From Desulfonatronospira thiodismutans ASO3-1 (lineage in GTDB: Bacteria > Desulfobacterota > Desulfovibrionia > Desulfovibrionales > Desulfonatronovibrionaceae), in NCBI RefSeq assembly GCF_000174435.1, contig NZ_ACJN02000004.1, positions 62,001 through 126,000 on the forward strand: a stretch of 64,000 nt of DNA, read 5' to 3'. Position numbers and translations under genes: made by a program. The notes below the pieces were generated by a model. The model was not told the DNA's origin. It did no database searches and was given only the letters and a program-made list of their open reading frames with translations. Positions 8,926 through 17,046 of the stretch are shown here, piece after piece (the stretch's first letter is position 1; every line of letters starts with the position of its first letter).

Positions 8926-9906
8926 TCAGGGTTGCTTCTTCTCAAGCAGAAACTCTCCTGCCCTGTACTCCGACCAGTAGATGTTCTCTCTGTTTGGAAG
9001 GTGAAAGCCCACATGCCCGCCGTACTCAGGGATTTCCAGAAAAAGATGATCATTTTTCGAGGCCTGTTCCAGGGGAAAACAGGAAGGAGTCAGAAAGGGA
9101 TCGTCCCCGGCCTGGACCAAAAGGCTTGGAACACGGATGTTTTTCAAAAACTGCAGGCAGGACGCCCTGGCATAGTAGTCTTCCGCGTCCCGGAACCCGT
9201 TCAGGGGCGCTGTGTAACGGTTGTCGAAATCGTGAAAACTCCATGTAATATTCAGGCCCTTTGCATCAAAAATCCCGGGGAACATCTTTGCCTTCAGACG
9301 TATCTTCGCCCTGAGACTGCGCATGAAATGCATGACATAAATGCGGCTTACGGTTGAGTCCAGCCTGGCAGATGATGCGGATAAATCGCATGGCACGGAA
9401 AAGGAGCAGGCTGCCCGGACCTGGCAAGGGACCTGCCCGGGATCTTCGCCCAGATACTTGAGCAGTTGATTGCCTCCCATGCTGAAACCCACAAGGAAAA
9501 CATTTTCATATCCCTGCCTGATTACATGGTGGATTACCGTGTCCAGGTCATCAGTCACGCCACTGTGATACAGGCGGGGCAGACGGTTGGGAGTGCCCGA
9601 ACAGCCCCGGAAATTCATGCACACCGCGTCCATTCCCAGCCGGGTAAGATGTCTGGCCATGCCCAGAGGATATTTTTTGCGCGAATTTCCTTCCAGGCCA
9701 TGACTTATGACCACGGCCGTCCTTTTATCTGAGCGCCGGCTCATATGCCAGTCAATATCCAGGAAATCCCCATCCGGAGTGTCTATTCTTTCCCGGTCAG
9801 GATCAGTGTGCGGTACAGGGCGAAACAGGGCGGGATATACAGTGTGGACATGGCCGTTTCTAAACAGGTGAACAGGTGTGTATCCGGGGCTTGGCAAAAC
9901 TGGCAT
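8926..9906 (-). CDS. YheT-type alpha/beta hydrolase (COG0429)
   Basis: A 326-residue cytosolic hydrolase. HGLEGNSRKKYPLGMARHL and NFRGCSGTPNRLPRLYHSG are the family signatures of the UPF0017/YheT group; the nucleophile elbow GFSMGGN puts the catalytic serine at 142, with D in QAGDDPF and H in EYGGHVGF as the rest of the triad. Substrate unknown; relatives are putative short-chain esterases or lipases. The start at the ATG 9906 gives the family's usual N-terminus (FRNGHVHTVYPALF). Confidence 0.88.
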   Translation of the reverse strand: MPVLPSPGYTPVHLFRNGHVHTVYPALFRPVPHTDPDRERIDTPDGDFLDIDWHMSRRSDKRTAVVISHGLEGNSRKKYPLGMARHLTRLGMDAVCMNFRGCSGTPNRLPRLYHSGVTDDLDTVIHHVIRQGYENVFLVGFSMGGNQLLKYLGEDPGQVPCQVRAACSFSVPCDLSASSARLDSTVSRIYVMHFMRSLRAKIRLKAKMFPGIFDAKGLNITWSFHDFDNRYTAPLNGFRDAEDYYARASCLQFLKNIRVPSLLVQAGDDPFLTPSCFPLEQASKNDHLFLEIPEYGGHVGFHLPNRENIYWSEYRAGEFLLEKKQP

Positions 9907-9963
9907 TATTTTATGGATAAGCTGTTAAACAGCTACAGCGTCTCTGATAATTGTAAAATCCAG

Positions 9964-10195
9964 CGTAACTATTCAGGGGGTGCCAGCAATCGCCACCGGG
10001 AATAGACTTGAAGCGTACTCCCCAGCCGTGAGCGGCAGAGCCGCCCGCCTGTCCCGTGAAACAAACGTAGTTTCAGCGTAGCTGGTTTCACTGGGATGTG
10101 CAACGAAGTTGCCCGTGCCAAAAAAATCTTCTTAGGCACGGGAAGCCTTCAGGCTTCTCACGGGTGCTCCGCACACACGGTTTTGAAGAATAAAA
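9964..10195. repeat. Mosaic dispersed repeat (half family II end plus GCCGTGAGCGGC module)
   Basis: It starts with GTAACTATTCAGGGGG and GGTGCCAGCAAT, as in the family II element at 48726-48902, then continues with a module (CGTACTCCCCAGCCGTGAG, GCGGCAGAGCCGCC, CAACGAAGTTGCCCGTGCC) that recurs at 16640-16735 and, degenerate, at 13790-13850. It underlies the foreign tail of the DUF2283 frame. Confidence 0.7.
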
Positions 10196-10450
10196 GATCC
10201 CCAGCAAGGCATTACCCGCCTGGAAGACAGGCAAATTGGCATATCTCCCCCCTGAAGAGTTACAATCCAGCTTTCCCAGCGGTCCTTTTTGAGTCCTCTC
10301 AGAGGCATCAATTATCTCTATGGATACAATTTTGCCATCTTTGCCGTAATCAATAACAACTCCGTTAATCTCTAAAGAATCCACAATGGGCTCCCCAGGG
10401 AGGAATTCTATATTCATCAGATCGTACTTTGAATCATAATCAATCTTCAT
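10088..10450 (-). CDS. DUF2283 protein with repeat-derived C-terminal tail
   Basis: Residues 1-66 (MKIDYDSKYDLMNIEF, DSLEINGVVIDYGKDGKI, SIEIIDASER) are a typical DUF2283 domain, a small protein found as the partner of DUF4258 and suspected to be an antitoxin. Family members end at about 60-75 residues. Here the frame runs on to 120 residues, and the tail beyond about position 10195 is encoded by the mosaic repeat, so the native end has been lost. The start follows GAGAGG by 7 bases, and the partner pseudogene stops 13 bases upstream. Probably a decaying gene. Confidence 0.7.
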   Translation of the reverse strand: MKIDYDSKYDLMNIEFLPGEPIVDSLEINGVVIDYGKDGKIVSIEIIDASERTQKGPLGKLDCNSSGGRYANLPVFQAGNALLGIFYSSKPCVRSTREKPEGFPCLRRFFWHGQLRCTSQ

Positions 10451-10463
10451 ACTGTTGTTCCTC

Positions 10464-10703
10464 TCAATATCTGGAGACCTGGGACGTAAAACAGCCTGTA
10501 ATCACTGAAAGTTGATTGTCCTCTTCCTCGTATAGCAACCTGAGTAGATAACTACTGTCATCAAAAAAATATTTGCGTTGAGCTACAGCTCAACCCTTTG
10601 TCCTCTCAACCATTTGATCAGGTTTTTGTATAGTTTAAAAAACCATACTCTCTTCAACACCACGTTGGGCAAGCTTTTTTCGGGCAACAGGGATAATGGT
10701 AAT
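10464..10703 (-). pseudogene. DUF4258 (RelE-like) remnant with two in-frame stops
   Basis: Reading the minus strand in one frame gives VARKKLAQRGVEESMVF, stop, TIQKPDQMVERTKG, stop, AVAQRKYFFDDSSYLLR, then LLYEEEDNQLSVITGCFTSQ and SRY before the terminal TGA (10464-10466). That is a complete DUF4258 domain in order, broken by TAA at 10635-10637 and TGA at 10590-10592. DUF4258 proteins pair with DUF2283, and the DUF2283 gene follows 13 bases downstream, as in intact pairs. The pair is thus a dead toxin-antitoxin-like module; the toxin role is inferred from the family. Confidence 0.8.
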
Positions 10704-10974
10704 GAGTAAAAGGCTCGCTGGACATGGACATCTCCTTCTCTCATATTTTATAAGCCAGACTCAAGCAGCATGCAAGGCCTTTCTTTCCCTGCGTCCAAAG
10801 CAGCGAAACAGGGAACCGAAAACAGTTCCTGATCCTTTATTCCGTAATGACCAAGCCACCCTTAATTTTGGCCTCAAGGAATGGAACGAGCTGGACCCCC
10901 AGGAGATTGTCCGCAAATACCAATTCCTGCATCCCTCAATTCCATCCAACTCTTGTACCCCTTAATCAAACTCC
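10704..10974. other. Gene-free stretch before the glycosyltransferase fusion gene
   Basis: An 89-codon frame (10696-10965, plus) crosses this stretch, but it has no ribosome site, no recognisable domain and starts inside the DUF4258 remnant. I see no supported gene. Confidence 0.4.
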
Positions 10975-10990
10975 CGGCACACCCCTTGCA
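10975..10990 (+). promoter_or_regulatory. Candidate sigma-54 (-24/-12) promoter for the glycosyltransferase fusion
   Basis: CGGCACACCCCTTGCA has GG (10976-10977), ten bases, then GC (10988-10989), matching the RpoN pattern TGGCAC-N5-TTGCA except for the first base. It lies 55 bp upstream of the ATG at 11045, in the correct direction. Confidence 0.5.
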
Positions 10991-11044
10991 TAAAAACCCC
11001 ACAAAAAGTTCAAAGCCAAATAGCAACAACGCAAGGAGAAGCCC

Positions 11045-13771
11045 ATGTTCAACGAATCCCCTTCAGCCGGACGCGGCCACGATCCTGAAGAACTCCTGGC
11101 CCAGGCCAGGCAGGCCTTGGACAACGAAGACTGGTCCACCGCCGTCAAGGTTTTGAACAGCATCCTATTACGCCACAAAAAAAACACTCCGCACGAGGCA
11201 TATATACTGCTGTCCAGGGCCCTGCGCGGCCAGGACAAGCTGGACAGGGCGGAAAAAATTATCCAGCAGGGCCTTACAGGCTACCCGGACAGCATCAGCA
11301 TGCTCACCGAGTATGCTGACATCGCCAGGATCAGGGAGGACTGGGCCGAGACCAAGGCCCGCCTGGACGTACTCAAGCAAAAAATTGACGCCCTCAAGGC
11401 CGCCTCGGCCCGGGCCTCTACCCCGCAACCTTCTCCTTCCAGTGAGCCTGAAGCTCAGCATCAGGAACAGCATCAGCCACAGACAGAACCGGAAATTTCT
11501 GCCCGGACCCGGACCAAGAAAATCATGTGGCTCTCCCCCATGTGCGCCCTGGACCGCCGCAGCGGAGCCGCCTGCCAGATGCGCTCCGTGCTCTGCACCC
11601 TGGCCGGAGCCGGATGGGACGCCTACGCCGTGAACATGACCCTGTGCGACGGCCAGGAGGAATACCCAGTGGGCAGCATCATCGGAGACAAACGCGCTGT
11701 TCCGGAAAATTACGGCAAGGTGTTCAAGATCAAGCGTGACGGGGTCAAGCACAACATCTTCTATACCAGAAGCAGCTACGGCAAGAACCTGACCAAAGAG
11801 GAAGCCAGGGATTTTTTCCAGCACGCCAAAAGGGCCCTGGAGCAGATAAAGCCGGACGTGGTTTTGACCTACGGCAGTTCCAGCCTGTGCAAAGAACTCA
11901 TCAAGGTGGCCCGGAAAAACTGCACAACCCTTATCTTTTACCTGGCCAACCCCAGCTACGATGACCCCGAACTTTTCCGTCCCTTTGACCAGGTTTTGGT
12001 GCCTTCGCAGTTTCAAAGCGATTATTACCAGCAAAAGATCGGCATCAAAAGCTCTGTCCTGCGCACCATGATCCCCGAGGGCAGCCAGATAAGCCCCCAG
12101 GAAGTTTTGTCCACCCAGGCCCCGCAGATGCGCAGGAAAGGATTTATCACCATGATCAACCCCTCCATGGCCAAGGGGGCCACCCTGTTCGCCAGGCTGG
12201 TGAGCACGGCCCTGCGCGAGCGTCCGGACCTGCTTTTCCTGGCCGTGGAAAGCCGCATGAGCAGTGATCAGTGGGCCGAAGCAGGTATCGACCTGGCCGG
12301 CATGAAAAATATCTGGTGGATCCCCAACCAGGAGGACGTGCGCACCATCTATGCCCGCACATCCATTCTGCTTTTTCCCTCCTTCTGGAACGAGGCCTCG
12401 GGCCGCAGCATCGCCGAGGCCCAGCTGGGCGGTATCCCTGTCCTGGCCTCCAACCACGCCGGCATGCCCGAGCAGCTGAACGGCGGAGGTTTTCTTTTTG
12501 ATATCCCGGAAAAGTACCGCCAGAAATACAGCCGGGTGCCCTCCGAGGCCGAAGTCCGGCCCTGGCTGGACACCATATACCGGCTCATGGACGATGATGA
12601 GTTCTACCGGGACTCCACCAGGCGCGCCCTGGAATGCGGGGCCATGTTCCACCGCGATGTAATGCAAAAGGACATAATCCAGCGCTTCGAGTCCTTTGCC
12701 GACGGCGAAAACCTGCTCCCGCCCCTGGAGCCGGGACAGAAAACCCCGGCCCACACCCCTGTGCAAAGAGGGGAAAAACTCTCCCGCAACGCACCCTGCC
12801 CCTGCGGCTCCGGCAAAAAAGCCAAGAAGTGCTGCGGAGTGGAGACGGATCACCAGGGTAAGGCAACCGGTGCAGAACAAAAAGCTCCCCGGCAGCAGCT
12901 GGACCCACCGACCCCGGATCAGATCGTAAACAGCTCAGCCAACCGCCGACCTGAGCCAGAAGAAATAAGCCGGGAAATGCAGGAAATAAAAGAAGCCCTG
13001 GGATACAACCCGGATTTAACCGCCCCGGTCACTTTCAATGAAAAGATGGCCCGGCGCAGGCTCCTGGGCGAGGTCACGGACGCCGAAACTTTGCAGGACA
13101 GGTGGCAGGTGCGCCGGTGGGTGCAGGACCGCGCAGACGAAAGCGTCCTGCCTGAGGTTTACCAGGCTGTTTCCAGTGCAGACCAGATCAGCTGGGATGA
13201 ACTGCCTGAAAGCTTTGCCATAAAGACCAGCTTCAACAACCAGGTACGCCTTATCCCGGACAAAAGCCGCATAAACCCCCGGGATGTAGAAAAGCTCTGC
13301 AGGCAGTGGTTAAACGGCCACGCAAAGACTGACGGAGAAACTCCTGGCAGGGCTGTGCAGCCGGTGGTCATGTTCACCGGGCTTTACCTGGACAGCCACG
13401 CCATGCTGCCCAGGTCATACGGATTTTTCGTATTCCACGGACAGTGCCGCTTCATCCAGGTGGATCACCCCTTTCCAGAGCCAAAGCGCACCCTTTACTC
13501 TCCGGACTGGGAGATTCTGCCCCTGTGCCTGGACCTGCCCCAGGGACCGGTTCAGGACAAACCGGAAAATCTACAGGAAATGATAGACCTGGCCCAGAAG
13601 CTTGGCCAGGGTTATGACTTCATGCGCGTGGACCTGTATTCTGTGCAGGGCAGGGTCTTTTTCGAGGCCGTGGACCTCTTCCCCGGGGAAGCCAGACAGC
13701 GCTTTTTCCGCCCCCGCGACCCGGACAGCACCTACGAACCTGACCAGTGGGCAGGAGCATTCTGGGAATAA
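11045..13771 (+). CDS. Glycosyltransferase / SEC-C / TupA-like ATP-grasp fusion protein
   Basis: A 908-residue multidomain protein. Residues 10-115 are TPR-like helices (LLAQARQALDNEDWSTAVK). After a Q/P-rich linker, about 158-560 is a GT-B, GT4-like glycosyltransferase, with the donor-site pattern LLFPSFWNEASGRSIAEAQ and GIPVLASNHAGMPEQL. A zinc-binding SEC-C motif follows (CPCGSGKKAKKCC, Cys 585, 587, 596, 597). Residues about 640-908 resemble TupA-like ATP-grasp (PVTFNEKMARRRL, FAIKTSFNN, YDFMRVDLYSVQGRVFFEA), but the usual acidic site near the end of the domain is altered. The start follows AAGGAG by 7 bases, 55 bp after a sigma-54-like promoter. Probably builds a surface polysaccharide or modifies a protein; substrate unknown. 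Confidence 0.75.
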   Translation: MFNESPSAGRGHDPEELLAQARQALDNEDWSTAVKVLNSILLRHKKNTPHEAYILLSRALRGQDKLDRAEKIIQQGLTGYPDSISMLTEYADIARIREDWAETKARLDVLKQKIDALKAASARASTPQPSPSSEPEAQHQEQHQPQTEPEISARTRTKKIMWLSPMCALDRRSGAACQMRSVLCTLAGAGWDAYAVNMTLCDGQEEYPVGSIIGDKRAVPENYGKVFKIKRDGVKHNIFYTRSSYGKNLTKEEARDFFQHAKRALEQIKPDVVLTYGSSSLCKELIKVARKNCTTLIFYLANPSYDDPELFRPFDQVLVPSQFQSDYYQQKIGIKSSVLRTMIPEGSQISPQEVLSTQAPQMRRKGFITMINPSMAKGATLFARLVSTALRERPDLLFLAVESRMSSDQWAEAGIDLAGMKNIWWIPNQEDVRTIYARTSILLFPSFWNEASGRSIAEAQLGGIPVLASNHAGMPEQLNGGGFLFDIPEKYRQKYSRVPSEAEVRPWLDTIYRLMDDDEFYRDSTRRALECGAMFHRDVMQKDIIQRFESFADGENLLPPLEPGQKTPAHTPVQRGEKLSRNAPCPCGSGKKAKKCCGVETDHQGKATGAEQKAPRQQLDPPTPDQIVNSSANRRPEPEEISREMQEIKEALGYNPDLTAPVTFNEKMARRRLLGEVTDAETLQDRWQVRRWVQDRADESVLPEVYQAVSSADQISWDELPESFAIKTSFNNQVRLIPDKSRINPRDVEKLCRQWLNGHAKTDGETPGRAVQPVVMFTGLYLDSHAMLPRSYGFFVFHGQCRFIQVDHPFPEPKRTLYSPDWEILPLCLDLPQGPVQDKPENLQEMIDLAQKLGQGYDFMRVDLYSVQGRVFFEAVDLFPGEARQRFFRPRDPDSTYEPDQWAGAFWE

Positions 13772-13789
13772 GATTTGTTGGCACTCGAA

Positions 13790-13850
13790 GCCTTCAGGCA
13801 CCCCTCTTCATCCGTGAGCGTCAAAGCCGCCCGACTGAATGGTTACGTGA
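13790..13850. repeat. Degenerate copy of the GAAGCCTTCAGGC / GTGAGCG repeat
   Basis: CGAAGCCTTCAGGCAC, CCGTGAGCGTCAAAGCCGCC and ACTGAATGGTTACGTGATG occur in order, matching parts of the mosaic repeats at 9964-10195 and 16640-16735 and ending with a family II terminal sequence. The rest of 13851-14020 shows no gene. Confidence 0.55.
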
Positions 13851-14020
13851 TGATCTACTAAGACGTTAGCAGGAGTCCCGTCAGAGGCCACAGACCACTC
13901 CACTTCACACATCAATATACAGGCCCGGAGTCCCGCACAAAGAGACAGGGGGTTAAGGGTTGTCCTGCTCCTGTTTCGGACGTCTGGATACTTAGTGTCC
14001 TCTGGGACCCCAGAAAGAAA

Positions 14021-14050
14021 AAGGGGTTAAGATTTTTACCTTAACCCCTT
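14021..14050 (-). terminator. Hairpin downstream of tRNA-Arg
   Basis: AAGGGGTTAAG (14021-14031) pairs with CTTAACCCCTT (14040-14050), nine bases beyond the tRNA CCA on the minus strand, followed by TTTTTCTTTC. A good rho-independent terminator. Confidence 0.8.
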
Positions 14051-14058
14051 GAAATTTG

Positions 14059-14135
14059 TGGTGCGCCCGGCAGGATTCGAACCTGCGACCTACTGATTCG
14101 TAGTCAGGCACTCTATCCAGCTGAGCTACGGGCGC
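14059..14135 (-). tRNA. tRNA-Arg (ACG)
   Basis: A complete 77-nt cloverleaf on the minus strand starts GCGCCCGTAGCTCAG, has anticodon loop CTACGAA (ACG, presumably deaminated to ICG), T-loop GGTTCGAATCC and an encoded CCA (TGG at 14059-14061). Confidence 0.97.
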
Positions 14136-14146
14136 GCAAAGAAGAA

Positions 14147-14176
14147 AATATAAGTACTTTCAGGTAAACAAGTCAA
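14147..14176 (-). promoter_or_regulatory. Candidate sigma-70 promoter of tRNA-Arg
   Basis: On the minus strand TTGACT (14171-14176) and TATATT (14147-14152) are 18 bases apart, ending 11 bases before the tRNA. It fills the short gap after the zinc-ribbon gene. Confidence 0.65.
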
Positions 14177-14179
14177 GTT

Positions 14180-14608
14180 TTATTTTTTATTGTTCTCAGG
14201 AAAACCAAGATCCAGGTCAGGAAACTCTATCTCCTCTTCCACTCTCGCTCTCTGGCCGGTCCTGTTGTGGCCAGACGTTTCCGGATCATCCGCTTCCAGC
14301 TCCTTGCCCAGATCAAGGCTGAACTCTGTATCATCCCCTTTTGTCTCCCGGCTTTCAAAATCCATGGAAGAATGTTCCTCTTCATCTGACCGGCCGGATA
14401 TTTCCATCCTGGAACCATCCAGAGCACCATCCCCGTAAAATTCTGCTTCTTGGGATTCATCTTCCTGACTGGAAAAATTCCAGGAATCACCCGGGGCCTG
14501 CACCCACTCTACATTGAAAATCCTGCGCTCTGCGGCCCAGTCGTAACCGCACTTGGGGCAGTGGTCCAAGTGATCAAAAGAGGTATAACTGCATTTGGTG
14601 CAAAACAT
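14180..14608 (-). CDS. Small zinc-ribbon protein with acidic tail
   Basis: A 142-residue protein whose first 25 residues form a zinc ribbon (C3-x2-C6, C17-x2-C20, in MFCTKCSYTSFDHLDHCPKC). The remainder is strongly acidic and low in complexity, probably disordered, ending PDLDLGFPENNKK. The start follows AAGGAGGTACCC, a perfect Shine-Dalgarno. It sits 37 bases downstream of fadD on the same strand and may be co-transcribed. No specific function is recognised; zinc-ribbon heads of this kind bind nucleic acid or protein partners. Confidence 0.8.
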   Translation of the reverse strand: MFCTKCSYTSFDHLDHCPKCGYDWAAERRIFNVEWVQAPGDSWNFSSQEDESQEAEFYGDGALDGSRMEISGRSDEEEHSSMDFESRETKGDDTEFSLDLGKELEADDPETSGHNRTGQRARVEEEIEFPDLDLGFPENNKK

Positions 14609-14645
14609 TGGGTACCTCCTTTACCTGACTGAAGCACTGAATATA

Positions 14646-16355
14646 TCAGCTGTTGTTTCCATCACCGCCCTTTCTTTTGGCCATTTCCTCTTCCCGTAAG
14701 GCCCGGCGAAGAACTTTGCCCACTATGGTCTTGGGCAGTTCCTCCCGGAATTCTATCTGCTTGGGCACCTTGAAACTGGCCAGCTTCTGCTTGCAGAAGG
14801 AGACAATATCCGCCCTGGTTAGCTCTTGGCCCTCTTTTGGCACCACGAACGCCTTGACCACCTCACCCCTGGTGGAATTGGGAATGCCCACAGTCACAGC
14901 TTCCTTAACACCTGGATGTTCGTAAAGAACTTCATCTATCTCCCTTGGATACACATTGTAACCTCCGGTGATGATCAGGTCTTTCTTGCGGTCTACTATA
15001 TAAAAATAACCCTCTTCATCCATATAGGCAATATCCCCGGTATAAAGCCAGCCGTCCCGCAGGGTCTGGGCGGTTTCCTCCTGCTGATTCCAGTATCCCT
15101 TCATTACCTGAGGGCCTTTTACAATGAGCTCTCCGGTTTCATTGGAGGAAAGAGGTCCTTCTCCGCTGTCCATGTCTACAATGGCTGCATCGGTATCCGG
15201 AAAAGGCAGCCCTATGGAACCGATTTTGCGCTTGCCCCGCAGTGGATTGAAATGAGTGATGGGTGAAGCTTCGGTCAGGCCGTAGCCCTCGATGATCTCG
15301 GCCCCGGTGGTCTTGTTGAACTTCTCGATTGACTCTCTCGGTATGGGCGCGGACCCGGAAATGCAGTAGTCAATGGAGGACAGGTCATAACTGTCAATGT
15401 CCTTTTGCTGCAAAAGCGCCTGGAAAACAGCCGGAGCAGAGGGAAAAATGGTGGGTTTGATTTTGTGGATGGCCTTCAGGACATCCCTGGGGACAAACCT
15501 GGGGTACGGGGCCAGGGTGGCACCGATGGCCGTGGCGAAATTGACGCATACTGTCAGGCCGTAAATATGAAAATAGGGAAGCAGACCCAGTACAGTGTGC
15601 TCCCCCAGCTGTATATTGTGCAGCATGGACATGGCCTGGCGTACATTGGCGGCCAGGTTGTAATGGGTCAGCATGACCCCCTTGGACATCCCTGTGGTAC
15701 CCCCTGTATACTGCAGTACAGCCAGGTCCTGCCTGGGCTCCGGAGTATATTTCAAAAAAACTTCACCCTTCTGGATAAGTGATGTCCAGGGAAGAATCTT
15801 TTCTTCATCATAAGGGATGTCGACTGCTTTTTTCTCCCGGTGCATCTTGAAACGATAAAGCCAGGTCAGCGGAAAACGCAGACAATCCGGGATGCTGGTC
15901 ACAAAAACGCGCTCCAGGCCGAGCCTTGGCAGAAGCTCTGAAAGCTTGGGCCAGAGCATATCCAGGGTAATCAGAAACTTGGACTCAGAATCGCCGAAGT
16001 GGTGCAGGATCTCCTTTTCCATATACAAAGGATTGGTCATGACCACCGTGCCACCAGCCTTGAGCACTCCCCAGTAGGTGATGACTGTCTGGGGCAGATT
16101 GGGCAGCATAATGGCCACTCTGTCACCGGGACTCAAACCGTAGCTTCGAAGATTGGCTGCTACATTCTCTGTCAGTTCCTGGAGCTTTTTGTAATTTATC
16201 TTCCAGTTGTTGAAAATTATGGCCCTGCGCCGGGGATGCTTAGATGCTACCCGGTCCAGGTATTCATATACGGGTATATCTTCGTAATCCAGAGAAGAAC
16301 TTACTTCACTGTCGTAGTATTCCAGCCAGGGTCTTGGTATATCCGTTTTAATCAT
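14646..16355 (-). CDS. fadD: Long-chain acyl-CoA synthetase (AMP-forming)
   Basis: A 569-residue ANL-superfamily ligase that activates fatty acids through an acyl-adenylate to acyl-CoA. The P-loop-like YTGGTTGMSKGVMLTHYN lies near 215-233, the GYGLTEASP motif near 335, and the C-terminal hinge GWLYTGDIAYMDEEGYFYIV, DRKKDLIITGGYNVYP and catalytic lysine motif PKTIVGKVLRR near the end. Length matches the family. It is transcribed toward the zinc-ribbon gene and tRNA-Arg. The upstream 690 bp shared with htrA is filled with repeats, so the promoter is not clear. Chain-length preference cannot be read from sequence. Confidence 0.92.
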   Translation of the reverse strand: MIKTDIPRPWLEYYDSEVSSSLDYEDIPVYEYLDRVASKHPRRRAIIFNNWKINYKKLQELTENVAANLRSYGLSPGDRVAIMLPNLPQTVITYWGVLKAGGTVVMTNPLYMEKEILHHFGDSESKFLITLDMLWPKLSELLPRLGLERVFVTSIPDCLRFPLTWLYRFKMHREKKAVDIPYDEEKILPWTSLIQKGEVFLKYTPEPRQDLAVLQYTGGTTGMSKGVMLTHYNLAANVRQAMSMLHNIQLGEHTVLGLLPYFHIYGLTVCVNFATAIGATLAPYPRFVPRDVLKAIHKIKPTIFPSAPAVFQALLQQKDIDSYDLSSIDYCISGSAPIPRESIEKFNKTTGAEIIEGYGLTEASPITHFNPLRGKRKIGSIGLPFPDTDAAIVDMDSGEGPLSSNETGELIVKGPQVMKGYWNQQEETAQTLRDGWLYTGDIAYMDEEGYFYIVDRKKDLIITGGYNVYPREIDEVLYEHPGVKEAVTVGIPNSTRGEVVKAFVVPKEGQELTRADIVSFCKQKLASFKVPKQIEFREELPKTIVGKVLRRALREEEMAKRKGGDGNNS

Positions 16356-16450
16356 GTATCCAGCCTTTTGTTTTTCAACAAAATTGACAGCAATTATTTA
16401 TGAAGACAATACAGTAGACACCAAAAATTTGTAACCGATTGTATCTGTTT

Positions 16451-16569
16451 AGCGCTTTTAAGGAAAGCAGGGGACAGGGACCCCCGCACTTATTTTTCTG
16501 AAGGATGTTTGACGGAATTTTAAAAATAAGTGCGGGGAGAGCCAGTCCCCATGCCACATGCAAAGCGCT
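16451..16569. repeat. Family I palindromic element, copy 1 (119 bp)
   Basis: Bounded by AGCGCTTTTAAGGAAAGCAG and the inverted AAAGCGCT; inside, CCCCCGCACTTATTTTTCTG faces TTTTAAAAATAAGTGCGGGG. It is almost identical over its 119 bp to the copy at 26666-26784. No coding capacity. Confidence 0.9.
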
Positions 16570-16639
16570 AAAAGATACTAACCGATAAAGAGATCCAATA
16601 TAAGCAAGGGGATAACACAATTTCAGCCATGCAGGGGAC

Positions 16640-16735
16640 GTCGGTCACCACCAACCGGAACAGCCTTCAGGCGTACTCTCCAGCCGTGAGCGGCAAAGCC
16701 GCCAGTGGGCAACGAAATTGTTAGTGCCAAAAAAT
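16640..16735. repeat. Mosaic repeat copy (GCCGTGAGCGGC module)
   Basis: Matches 10000-10127 in order: CGTACTCTCCAGCCGTGAG, GCGGCAAAGCCGCC, GGGCAACGAAATTG and AGTGCCAAAAAATT. Between here and htrA (16736-17046) I see only AT-rich DNA with TTGACA at about 16854; no gene. Confidence 0.65.
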
Positions 16736-17046
16736 TATGTTTATCCCGGGCAAACGGAGTCAGTCTAAAAAAAACAGCTTTTTAAATCAACTTAAACTTT
16801 CGTCCCTGAAAATTTCCTTTTTTCCCTGATGCCTGAATACTTTCATTGACAGGCACCAGGATCATCTGCAGAGTTCTGGCTTTAAAAAACAAAAAAGTTT
16901 GGATGGACAGGTCTTTTTAACCTTTACAATCAAGCAGCAGGTGTTATTTTGCTTTTTATTCCAGCAGGCTTTTTCGCCTCAAAACAAGGACCTCTCCTCG
17001 TGAACACACTTTATAAAAACCGGCAAACCTATTTTTTGGAGGAACA

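Noticed and set aside
10696-10965. 89-codon plus-strand frame before the glycosyltransferase
   Set aside because: Starts inside the DUF4258 remnant, has no Shine-Dalgarno and no family signal.
11168-12880. 570-codon open frame on the minus strand within the glycosyltransferase fusion gene
   Set aside because: It is the antisense shadow of a gene with clear domains; composition is glycine/valine/leucine-rich as expected for a reverse frame, with no motifs or ribosome site.
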